Below are positions 1 to 5,694 of a stretch of 8,767 nt of DNA, one piece after another. The notes under the pieces were generated by a model. That model saw only the letters and a program-made list of their open reading frames with translations, had not been told where the DNA came from and did no database searches. Positions within the stretch are counted from its first letter, which is position 1; each line of letters opens with the position of its first letter. Source of the DNA: Polynucleobacter meluiroseus (GTDB taxonomy: Bacteria; Pseudomonadota; Gammaproteobacteria; Burkholderiales; Burkholderiaceae); assembly GCA_945867755.1 (NCBI GenBank), contig CAMBJN010000051.1:1-8767 (forward strand). Reading direction: 5' to 3'. The position numbers and the translations under genes were made by a program.

Positions 1-477
1 GCCATGGTCAGTATCAGCAGTCATGCTCAGTACCGAACTGCAGACCCTGCAGATGAAAATGATCCAGATGCTCCAAGATTTTGGGAAGAGGCTGAAGTCA
101 AAATTCCAACCGCTCCACCCTCCAAAGATCTAAAACCTTTTTACGTGTCAGCGATTACCCAGCTTAAATTTGCTTTGGATGCACCCTCAATCGTATTTGG
201 TAAAGATGAGGTGATTCGTTATGTTGTTGTGATTACCTCCACTAGTGGAACGCAGCAAGTCACTTACGAAGGAATACGCTGCGAAAAGTATGAGTGGCGC
301 CTTTACGCGACCATGCAATCAGATGGTAAATGGAGCAAAGCCCCTAATAGTCGTTGGCAAGGGATTAAAAACACAAGCTACAACTCTTATCACAACGCTC
401 TCGTTAGAGATGCCTTTTGTGACAACTCAATACCGCGCAGAAGCGCCAAAGAAATTATTTCTTTGCTGAAACCTTAA
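1..477 (+). CDS. CNP1-like family exported protein (5' end outside window)
   Basis: This resembles the CNP1-like family (named after cryptic neisserial protein 1), a small exported or envelope protein of unknown function found mainly in betaproteobacteria. The reading frame is already open at base 1. An ATG at base 4 exists, but the residues after it (MVSISSHAQY) look like the last part of a signal peptide with a possible cleavage after SHA. The true start is therefore probably upstream of the window. The mature part is acidic at first (DPADENDPDAPRFWEEAEV), then carries the family's body with a YEGIRCEKYEWRLYA segment and a late DAFCDN segment. The two cysteines (residues 94 and 140 from base 1) could form a disulfide in the periplasm. 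The gene ends 23 bases from the convergent proB gene. Placing it next to proB fits betaproteobacterial gene order. Family assignment is by recall of sequence character and context; the function is unknown. Confidence 0.75.
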   Translation, partial: AMVSISSHAQYRTADPADENDPDAPRFWEEAEVKIPTAPPSKDLKPFYVSAITQLKFALDAPSIVFGKDEVIRYVVVITSTSGTQQVTYEGIRCEKYEWRLYATMQSDGKWSKAPNSRWQGIKNTSYNSYHNALVRDAFCDNSIPRRSAKEIISLLKP

Positions 478-500
478 GCTTTAAATTTATGTGGGTTTGC

Positions 501-1292
501 TCACTTCTTTGCTGTGAGTTGAGACCCGATGGACTCGCCTTTAGCTAGACGAACCAAGACATTTTCTTCAAGACCAGAAGCGATCACAGTGTCAGCACCC
601 GACTGAGCAGCGACTTTTGCTGCTAATACCTTCGTAAGCATGCCACCTTTGCCAAGATCACTTCCGGCGCCGCCAGCCATTTTCTCTAAAGCAGGATCGC
701 CTGCTTGTGCTTCTTGAATTAAATGTGCATTGGAGTCGTTGCGCGGATCAGTACTGAACAAGCCACCTTGATCAGTCAAGATAATCAAAGCATCCGCCTC
801 AATTAGATTTGTAACCAAAGCACCTAAAGTATCGTTATCACCAAATTTGATTTCATCTGTGACCACTGTGTCGTTTTCATTGATGATGGGTACAACGCCA
901 TGCTTGAGCAGTGTTAACAAAGTCATGCGCGCATTTTGATTTCGTTGCTCGTCTGCCAAGTCAGCATTAGTCAACAATACCTGTGCGGTTCTAATGCCAT
1001 ATTGCGCGAAACAAGTTTCATAAACTTGTACCAAGCCCATTTGACCAACAGCAGCTGCCGCTTGTAATTCATGGATATCAGTAGGACGCTTCATCCAATT
1101 CAAGCGCTGCATACCTTCGGCAATCGCACCCGAACTGACCATCACGACTTGCTTGCCCATGGTGCGTAACTCAGCCATTTGTGCAGCCCAGCGACCAATC
1201 GCCGCATGATCAAGCCCCTGACCACGATTAGTCACCAGAGTTGAACCCACTTTGATCACGATGCACTGGGCATCTTGTATTGCTTTGCTCAC
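501..1292 (-). CDS. proB: Glutamate 5-kinase, short form without PUA domain
   Basis: Glutamate 5-kinase phosphorylates L-glutamate with ATP to gamma-glutamyl phosphate, the first step of proline synthesis in the cytoplasm. The 263-residue protein is a complete amino-acid-kinase domain: KVGS (14-17) and VSSGA (52-56) in the nucleotide-binding region, PIINENDTV (135-143) and FGDND (150-154) for glutamate binding, LTDQGGLF (172-179), and GKGGMLTK (214-221). I chose the GTG start at 1292 because a perfect AAGGAG lies 6 bases upstream (1299-1304). The in-frame TTG at 1295 would leave only 3 bases. The usual proteobacterial enzyme is about 370 residues, with a C-terminal PUA domain. Here the protein stops shortly after the kinase domain at a clear TGA, and the 23 bases before the CNP1-like gene hold no PUA remnant. 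Kinase-only ProB proteins are known in some bacteria. The gene lies 27 bases after obgE and is probably cotranscribed with it. Confidence 0.95.
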   Translation of the reverse strand: MSKAIQDAQCIVIKVGSTLVTNRGQGLDHAAIGRWAAQMAELRTMGKQVVMVSSGAIAEGMQRLNWMKRPTDIHELQAAAAVGQMGLVQVYETCFAQYGIRTAQVLLTNADLADEQRNQNARMTLLTLLKHGVVPIINENDTVVTDEIKFGDNDTLGALVTNLIEADALIILTDQGGLFSTDPRNDSNAHLIQEAQAGDPALEKMAGGAGSDLGKGGMLTKVLAAKVAAQSGADTVIASGLEENVLVRLAKGESIGSQLTAKK

Positions 1293-1298
1293 CAAACA

Positions 1299-1304
1299 CT
1301 CCTT
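1299..1304 (-). promoter_or_regulatory. Ribosome binding site that decides the proB start
   Basis: Reading the minus strand, AAGGAG is a full match to the anti-Shine-Dalgarno core. It sits 6 bases before a GTG (1290-1292) and only 3 before a TTG (1293-1295), so it supports GTG as the proB start. Confidence 0.75.
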
Positions 1305-1319
1305 GAATCCATATATTTT

Positions 1320-2414
1320 TTAATCGTTAATTTCTTCATCATCCAAGTCTTTATTCTGAAAGCGTGGATCAATTTCATGTTCTTCAGCTTCATCGAGCTG
1401 CGCTTTTTTTGTATCAAGATCTGTCTGAATGGCGTAACAAAGTTGCTGGCAACCTTCTCCAGTCAAAGCTGAAATTTCAAAGATCGGACCTTTCCATCCA
1501 TAGGCCTTAATGAAAGTTTTGATCCTGGTAGCGCGTTCCTCAGTAGGAATCATGTCAACCTTATTCAAAACCAACCAACGAGGTTTGTCATACAAAGACT
1601 CATCATATTTCTTCAGCTCATTCACAATCGCTTTGGCCTCTCCAGCAATATCAACATTGTCGTCAAATGGAGCCATATCGATCAAATGCAATAACAAATT
1701 GGTGCGTTGTAAGTGTCGTAAAAAACGATGGCCAAGGCCAGCGCCCTCTGCAGCTCCCTCAATCAATCCCGGAATATCTGCAATCACAAAGCTTCGCTCA
1801 GCCCCCACTCGCACCACACCTAAATTAGGATGCAAGGTTGTGAAGGGGTAATCTGCAATCTTAGGGCGCGCATTTGAAACCGCTGTGATCAATGTTGATT
1901 TACCTGCGTTGGGCATCCCCAGCAAGCCAACATCAGCCAATACCTTTAGCTCTAATCTGAGCTTGTGCTCTTCACCAGGTAAGCCAGTGGTTTTTTGTCT
2001 TGGTGCGCGATTGGTACTGCTTTTAAAATGCAAGTTACCCCAACCGCCTGCTCCACCTTTGGCCAAACATAATCTTTGGCCGTGATAAGTCAAATCAGCG
2101 ATGACTTCATTGGTATCCATTTCATGAATGATGGTGCCCACTGGCATGCGCAATTCAATGTCTTCACCAGCGCGACCATAACAATCAGCACCTCTGCCTG
2201 ACTCACCATTTTGCGCTAAATGTTTTTTGGCAAAACGATAATCCACCAGGGTGTTGATGTTTCGATCAGCGATCGCGTAAACGCTTCCACCGCGACCACC
2301 ATCACCACCATCCGGCCCACCAAATTCAATAAATTTTTCGCGACGCATCGAAGCGCTTCCAGAGCCGCCATGGCCTGCCACTACTTCAATGCGAGCTTCG
2401 TCGATAAATTTCAT
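1320..2414 (-). CDS. obgE: Obg-family ribosome-assembly GTPase
   Basis: ObgE (CgtA) is an essential GTPase that binds the 50S subunit precursor and links ribosome assembly to growth state and ppGpp. The 364-residue protein has the three usual parts. A glycine-rich Obg fold spans about 1-158 (for example GGPDGGDGGRGG at 32-43). A G domain follows with G1 GMPNAGKST (166-174), switch I FTT (191-193), G3 DIPG (213-216), G4 NKVD (284-287) and G5 SAL (315-317). A short acidic tail (about 341-364) ends the protein. I start it at ATG 2412-2414 because the family begins MKFIDEA. A TTG three codons upstream is possible but gives a non-family N-terminus. Only a weak GGAT sits before the ATG, next to the U-tract of a terminator. 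The gene follows rpmA and precedes proB on the minus strand, the standard order. All GTP-binding motifs are intact. Confidence 0.97.
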   Translation of the reverse strand: MKFIDEARIEVVAGHGGSGSASMRREKFIEFGGPDGGDGGRGGSVYAIADRNINTLVDYRFAKKHLAQNGESGRGADCYGRAGEDIELRMPVGTIIHEMDTNEVIADLTYHGQRLCLAKGGAGGWGNLHFKSSTNRAPRQKTTGLPGEEHKLRLELKVLADVGLLGMPNAGKSTLITAVSNARPKIADYPFTTLHPNLGVVRVGAERSFVIADIPGLIEGAAEGAGLGHRFLRHLQRTNLLLHLIDMAPFDDNVDIAGEAKAIVNELKKYDESLYDKPRWLVLNKVDMIPTEERATRIKTFIKAYGWKGPIFEISALTGEGCQQLCYAIQTDLDTKKAQLDEAEEHEIDPRFQNKDLDDEEIND

Positions 2415-2424
2415 AAGATCCAAT

Positions 2425-2454
2425 AAAAAAGGCCTCGCTATTTGGCGAGGCCTT
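2425..2454 (-). terminator. Intrinsic terminator between rpmA and obgE
   Basis: On the minus strand a perfect 10-base-pair stem (AAGGCCTCGC / GCGAGGCCTT, at 2445-2454 and 2429-2438) encloses a 6-base loop, and the right arm runs into TTTTTT. This is a classical rho-independent terminator for the rplU-rpmA transcript. It begins about 44 bases after the rpmA stop. Its U-tract ends only about 10 bases before the obgE ATG, so it also lies inside the obgE leader. On the + strand the right arm is followed by TTATGCTG, not a T-run, so it is not a convincing terminator in that direction. Confidence 0.88.
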
Positions 2455-2497
2455 ATGCTGAGTTCTGAATGTTATTCGTTATCTCAGTTAAGGCTAA

Positions 2498-2758
2498 TTA
2501 AGCTGTCGGAAGTACAGAAACGAAAGATTTCTTCTCTGCACCTTTAACGCCAAATTGAACATGACCATCTACCAATGCGAACAATGTGTGATCTTTGCCA
2601 CAACCAACGTTCACACCTGGGTGAACGCGCGTTCCGCGTTGACGAACAATGATGCCGCCTGCGTTAATGGCTTGACCGCCATAAACTTTAACGCCTAATC
2701 GTTTTGACTCTGAGTCACGGCCGTTACGTGTCGAACCGCCGCCTTTTTTCTGTGCCAT
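2498..2758 (-). CDS. rpmA: 50S ribosomal protein L27
   Basis: L27 is a small protein of the large ribosomal subunit whose N-terminus reaches toward the peptidyl-transferase centre. The 86-residue product starts MAQKKGGGSTRNGRDSESKR and contains the conserved GGQAINAGGIIVRQRGTRVHPG segment in shortened view (residues about 27-48), with a typical length and a typical basic, glycine-rich head. The N-terminus begins directly with the mature-type MAQKKGGG, so there is no cleavable extension of the kind seen in Firmicutes. A GGAG lies about 6 bases before the ATG. It follows rplU by 21 bases, as in nearly all bacteria, and is ended by the strong terminator downstream. Confidence 0.98.
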   Translation of the reverse strand: MAQKKGGGSTRNGRDSESKRLGVKVYGGQAINAGGIIVRQRGTRVHPGVNVGCGKDHTLFALVDGHVQFGVKGAEKKSFVSVLPTA

Positions 2759-2779
2759 TTTCTACTCCGCCTCTGCCTA

Positions 2780-3091
2780 TTAGGCCTTGATCGTGTTAAT
2801 CAAAATCTCAGTAAAGTTCTGACGATGGCCTTGACGCTTTTGATAGTGCTTGCGTCGACGCATCTTAAAAATCTTCACTTTGTCATGACGACCCTGAGAA
2901 ATAACAGTGGCTTTAACAGTTGCACCACTCACCAACGGCTCACCAAACTTCAGTGATTCGCCTTCGCCTACGGCGAGAACTTGGTCAATAGTGATTTCAC
3001 TGCCTACATCCGCTGGTATCTGTTCTATTTTCAATTTTTCACCAGCAGCAACCTTGTATTGTTTGCCACCGGTTTTTATGACCGCGTACAT
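2780..3091 (-). CDS. rplU: 50S ribosomal protein L21
   Basis: L21 is a 23S rRNA-binding protein of the large subunit, normally encoded just before L27. The 103-residue product matches the family in length and landmarks: it opens MYAVIKTGGKQYKV, has the acidic middle, and ends with the basic FKMRRRKHYQKRQGHRQ signature (about residues 75-91) followed by a hydrophobic end. The start codon is ATG at 3089-3091, with a modest purine stretch (AGAAAGA) before it. It is the first gene of the minus-strand cluster and is served by the promoter at 3145-3173. Confidence 0.98.
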   Translation of the reverse strand: MYAVIKTGGKQYKVAAGEKLKIEQIPADVGSEITIDQVLAVGEGESLKFGEPLVSGATVKATVISQGRHDKVKIFKMRRRKHYQKRQGHRQNFTEILINTIKA

Positions 3092-3115
3092 ATTGAAATC
3101 TTTCTATAAATATCC

Positions 3116-3134
3116 ACACGACCCCGCGCCGTGT
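3116..3134 (-). promoter_or_regulatory. Possible hairpin in the rplU leader
   Basis: The predicted rplU mRNA leader (about 47 bases) contains ACACG and CGTGT arms around a 9-base GC-rich loop, just after the expected transcription start. It could stabilise the 5' end or serve as a protein-binding element. The stem is only five pairs, and I do not recognise it as a known L21 leader motif. Confidence 0.3.
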
Positions 3135-3144
3135 AGAGCCCTAA

Positions 3145-3173
3145 ATTATAGCTCTAGCTATATTTCTAGTCAA
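3145..3173 (-). promoter_or_regulatory. Sigma-70 promoter of rplU-rpmA
   Basis: On the minus strand TTGACT (3168-3173) is separated by exactly 17 bases from a perfect TATAAT (3145-3150). The stretch upstream of the -35 box is A/T-rich with short A and T runs, like an UP element. After the -10 box comes TTTAGGGCTC, a GC-containing discriminator of the kind common at growth-rate and ppGpp-controlled promoters. The expected start is near 3138, giving a leader of about 47 bases. This is the best promoter match in the window. Confidence 0.85.
3147..3162. repeat. Short palindrome overlapping the rplU -10 box
   Basis: TATAGCT and AGCTATA form a perfect 7-base inverted repeat around a 2-base centre. 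It overlaps the last four bases of the -10 element and the spacer of the rplU promoter, so it could be an operator. It could equally be a by-product of A/T-rich promoter sequence. Confidence 0.4.
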
Positions 3174-3216
3174 AAAGTAAAATTCAAAGAAATCTAAGAG
3201 ACATTCTCATGTTTTT

Positions 3217-3222
3217 TATAAT
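3217..3222 (+). promoter_or_regulatory. Candidate -10 element for ispB
   Basis: A perfect TATAAT lies on the + strand 64 bases upstream of the ispB ATG. No recognisable -35 box sits 16-18 bases before it (the bases there are like CTAAGA). A weaker alternative is TTAACT (3228-3233) with TAATAA (3251-3256) at 17 bases. The ispB promoter must lie in this short divergent region, but which element is used cannot be decided by eye. Confidence 0.4.
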
Positions 3223-3227
3223 AAAAC

Positions 3228-3254
3228 TTAACTAATTCAATGAGTTAAACTAAT
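3228..3254. repeat. Overlapping inverted and direct repeats upstream of ispB
   Basis: TTAACT (3228-3233) and AGTTAA (3243-3248) form an inverted repeat with a 9-base gap. AACTAAT also occurs twice (3230-3236 and 3248-3254), 18 bases apart. The arrangement resembles a small regulator site between the ispB -10 candidate and its ribosome binding site, but the region is very A/T-rich, so chance is a real possibility. Confidence 0.35.
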
Positions 3255-3286
3255 AAGAATTAAAAACAGGGGAGTATAAATAGTTA

Positions 3287-4276
3287 ATGAGCACTAACTT
3301 ACAGACAATTTTGAGCCCTATTTCAGCAGACATGCAGTCACTGAACGAGGTTATTCGCTTGCGTCTAGGCTCTGAAGTCGCCCTGATCAATCAAATTTCC
3401 GCCTACATCATTGAGGCTGGCGGCAAAAGAATACGTCCGGCCCTGCTACTTTTAACCAGTCAAGCCATCTCTAATGGCACCCCCTTGAAGCATCATCTGG
3501 ACATGGCTACAGTCATTGAATTCATTCACACAGCAACCTTGCTTCATGATGATGTGGTGGATGAGTCTCATTTGCGTCGCGGTAGAGCAACTGCCAATGC
3601 TGCCTTTGGTAATGCGGCGAGTGTTTTAGTGGGTGATTTTTTATACTCACGAGCATTTCAGATGATGGTGGCACCTAATGACATCAGAATCATGGAAATA
3701 CTCGCTGAGGCCACCAACACAATTGCTGAAGGCGAAGTATTGCAACTGATGAATATGCATGACCCTGACGTCAATGAAGCACGGTATATGCAAGTGATTC
3801 ACTTTAAAACCGGTCAATTATTTGAAGCCTCTTCTGCCTTGGGCGCCCTTTTGGCAAAAGCCACTCCAGAGCAATATGCTGCTGCGAAGGCTTACGGCAA
3901 GCACATTGGAGCCACCTTCCAATTGGTTGATGACATTCTTGATTACACGGCCAGCGCAAAACAGATGGGTAAGAATGCTGGCGATGATTTACGTGAAGGA
4001 AAGCCAACCTTGCCATTAATTTACCTGCTTGATTACGGCACCCCCGAACAAAAGTCATTGATCAGATCAGCCATTGAACAAGCAGAAGAATTACCTGAAG
4101 ATCTCTTTCAGCAAGTCTATCAAGCCATCATGAATTCTGATGCCATCCAATACACAGAAGCTGCCGCTTTACGTGAAGCTCAGTTAGCAAGAGAATCCTT
4201 GAAATGTTTTCCGCAAAATACCGCAACACAAAGTCTGATGGATCTTTGTGATTATTCATTGAAGCGTTCAAACTAA
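3287..4276 (+). CDS. ispB: Long-chain polyprenyl (probably octaprenyl) diphosphate synthase
   Basis: This trans-prenyltransferase adds isopentenyl diphosphate units to farnesyl diphosphate to make the side chain of ubiquinone. The 329-residue product has GGKRIRP (45-51), the first aspartate-rich motif DDVVD (88-92) followed by RRGR (97-100), the FKT lysine region (173-175), the second aspartate-rich motif DDILD (215-219) and GDDLREGKPTLPL (232-244). Small residues before the first motif (HTATLLHDD) allow a long chain. Octaprenyl is inferred from the betaproteobacterial setting, not read from the sequence. The ATG at 3287 is the only sensible start: a TAG lies in frame two codons upstream, and AGGGGAG (3268-3274) serves it at a rather long 12-base spacing. 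It is transcribed divergently from rplU, the usual arrangement in proteobacteria, and the 140 bases after it separate it from the next gene. Confidence 0.95.
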   Translation: MSTNLQTILSPISADMQSLNEVIRLRLGSEVALINQISAYIIEAGGKRIRPALLLLTSQAISNGTPLKHHLDMATVIEFIHTATLLHDDVVDESHLRRGRATANAAFGNAASVLVGDFLYSRAFQMMVAPNDIRIMEILAEATNTIAEGEVLQLMNMHDPDVNEARYMQVIHFKTGQLFEASSALGALLAKATPEQYAAAKAYGKHIGATFQLVDDILDYTASAKQMGKNAGDDLREGKPTLPLIYLLDYGTPEQKSLIRSAIEQAEELPEDLFQQVYQAIMNSDAIQYTEAAALREAQLARESLKCFPQNTATQSLMDLCDYSLKRSN

Positions 4277-4296
4277 AGAATCAGTGATTTTTTCCT

Positions 4297-4314
4297 TGTC
4301 AGAAAGATCTGACA
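4297..4314. repeat. Inverted repeat after ispB
   Basis: TGTCAG and CTGACA form a 6-base-pair hairpin with a 6-base loop 20 bases after the ispB stop. No T-run follows on either strand, so it is not a standard intrinsic terminator. It could protect the 3' end of the ispB mRNA or be a binding site. No other terminator is visible in this gap. Confidence 0.4.
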
Positions 4315-4375
4315 GCAGAATCGGAATGTCAAACCCCTGTTTGTAAGGCTTTAACAATACAAACCAAGCTTAGTT

Positions 4376-4384
4376 TGCTATAGT
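4376..4384 (+). promoter_or_regulatory. Candidate extended -10 promoter of the corB-pil-coaE run
   Basis: TGCTATAGT has the TGn extension and a five-of-six match to TATAAT. Transcription would start about 26 bases before the ATG at 4417. No good -35 is seen at the normal distance (TTAACA at 4351-4356 is 22 bases away). It lies in the only sizeable gap upstream of the five-gene run, which is why I consider it. Confidence 0.4.
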
Positions 4385-4416
4385 CACTCTCATGTTCTTT
4401 GCTTAAGAAAGCATTC

Positions 4417-5694
4417 ATGGATTCGTTGCTCAATGATTGGCCCTGGTGGGCGCAAGTTGGTTTAGTAGTTTTACTGTTGGCTCTTTCTGCTTTTTTCTCA
4501 ATCACTGAGACCAGTATGATGGCAACCAATCGCCACAGAATTCGGCATTTAGCCAACCGCGGCAATCGAGGTGCGAAAAACACACAAAGTCTACTTTCAA
4601 GAACAGAAGAGTTGTTATCGGTCATTTTGATTGGCAACAACATCGTCAATACCATCCTGCCTGTTTTATTAACTGCCATTGCAATGCATGCTTTTGGTAA
4701 TAACGCATCTGTTCTCTCAATTAGTACAGGTGTTGCAGCCGTATTGATCATTATTTTCTGCGAAATCACACCCAAGGTGATTGGCGCGACCTATCCAGAG
4801 AGAATTGCCATATTCACCAGCTGGATCATCAGACCCTTGATCGTGATCCTAAAACCAGCCATGTGGTTGATCAATGTAGTCGTGTCTGGCCTACTCAAGG
4901 TTCTTAGGGTGAATACAAAAGCAAATCAAGATGCCCATATGACACCAGAAGAATTGCGCTCAGTGGTTCTTGAGTCAACCCATTTCATTCCAAGCAAACA
5001 CAGAAGTATCTTGGTCAATCTATTCAACCTTGAAAGTATCAAGGTGGATGATGTAATGACGCCAAGATCCCGCATGGAAGTGTTGGATTTTTCAAAACCA
5101 ATCGAAGATGTGATTCACCAGCTTGAAACTTGCTATCACAACAAACTGCCTGTCTGCGACGAAGATTCTGATCGAGTGATTGGCATCTTAGCGGTTAGAA
5201 AGGCTCTCAGCTTATTGGGTGATGAGGATTTACAGCACCACCACTTCAAAGAATTACTGAGTGAGCCTTATTTCATTCCAAGCGATACGCCTGTTTTACA
5301 ACAACTGCAATTCTTCCAAGAAAATCAAGAACGTGTCGGTCTTGTGGTGGATGAGTACGGAATTGTGCAAGGACTTGTGACCATTGAAGATATCTTAGAA
5401 GAACTGATTGGCGAATTCACAACGTCTCTTCCAGATCTTGCAATCAAAACAAAATGGTTAAATGATGATACCTATATTGCAGACGGCACTGCCAGCTTGC
5501 GTGATTTGAACCGTCTTCTCAATCTAAATCTTCCCATCGATGGACCCAAGACTCTGAATGGTTTGTTGATTGAGACCCTAGAAGATATTCCAGATAATAA
5601 TGTGAGCGTCAAAATAGGCAAGGTGGTCATGGAAATCATCCAGGTGGATGAGCAGCTCATTAAGACGGTCCGCATTTATCAGCCGAATGATTGA
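4417..5694 (+). CDS. DUF21/CBS-domain inner-membrane protein (HlyC/CorC family, CorB/YfjD-like)
   Basis: The protein belongs to the CNNM/CorB family of inner-membrane proteins linked to magnesium and cobalt handling; the old label 'hemolysin' is misleading. Its 425 residues show the standard order. A DUF21 membrane domain (about 12-165) has several hydrophobic helices, the family motif SAFFSITETSMMATNRHR (24-41) and CEITPK (115-120). Two CBS domains follow, the first after VDDVMTPRSRMEVLD (210-224) and the second containing VDEYGIVQGLVTIEDILEEL in its core (311-330). A C-terminal CorC/HlyC-associated domain (about 345-422) ends the protein. I chose ATG 4417, preceded by AAGAAAG at about 5 bases. 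An in-frame TTG at 4399 would only add LKKAF-type residues. The stop overlaps the pilB start by 8 bases, and the gene seems to head the pil-coaE run, an order I recall from Burkholderiales. The transported ion is not shown by the sequence. Confidence 0.92.
   Translation: MDSLLNDWPWWAQVGLVVLLLALSAFFSITETSMMATNRHRIRHLANRGNRGAKNTQSLLSRTEELLSVILIGNNIVNTILPVLLTAIAMHAFGNNASVLSISTGVAAVLIIIFCEITPKVIGATYPERIAIFTSWIIRPLIVILKPAMWLINVVVSGLLKVLRVNTKANQDAHMTPEELRSVVLESTHFIPSKHRSILVNLFNLESIKVDDVMTPRSRMEVLDFSKPIEDVIHQLETCYHNKLPVCDEDSDRVIGILAVRKALSLLGDEDLQHHHFKELLSEPYFIPSDTPVLQQLQFFQENQERVGLVVDEYGIVQGLVTIEDILEELIGEFTTSLPDLAIKTKWLNDDTYIADGTASLRDLNRLLNLNLPIDGPKTLNGLLIETLEDIPDNNVSVKIGKVVMEIIQVDEQLIKTVRIYQPND

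Noticed and set aside
500..518. CTCAC/GTGAG hairpin at the convergent CNP1-like/proB junction as a bidirectional terminator
   Set aside because: The stem is five pairs, the loop is 9 bases, there is no T-run, and most of it lies inside proB.
1510..2426. Several + strand open frames opposite obgE
   Set aside because: They are antisense shadows of a conserved GTPase gene; their composition is low in recognisable motifs and no ribosome binding site stands out.
3804..4058. Open frames on both strands within ispB
   Set aside because: They lie wholly inside a complete, motif-rich ispB and resemble no protein family.
4297..4314. Hairpin after ispB as an intrinsic terminator
   Set aside because: The stem is only 6 base pairs and no T-run follows on either strand. 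I kept it as an inverted repeat only.
4277..4416. A tRNA gene or small RNA after ispB
   Set aside because: A tRNA often follows this locus in betaproteobacteria, so I looked, but no cloverleaf arms or TTCGA-type T-loop could be found in these 140 bases.
4329..4775. 148-residue open frame on the minus strand over the start of the CorB-like gene
   Set aside because: It overlaps a clear family member on the + strand, has no recognisable domain, and is explained as a reverse shadow of the hydrophobic DUF21 coding sequence.
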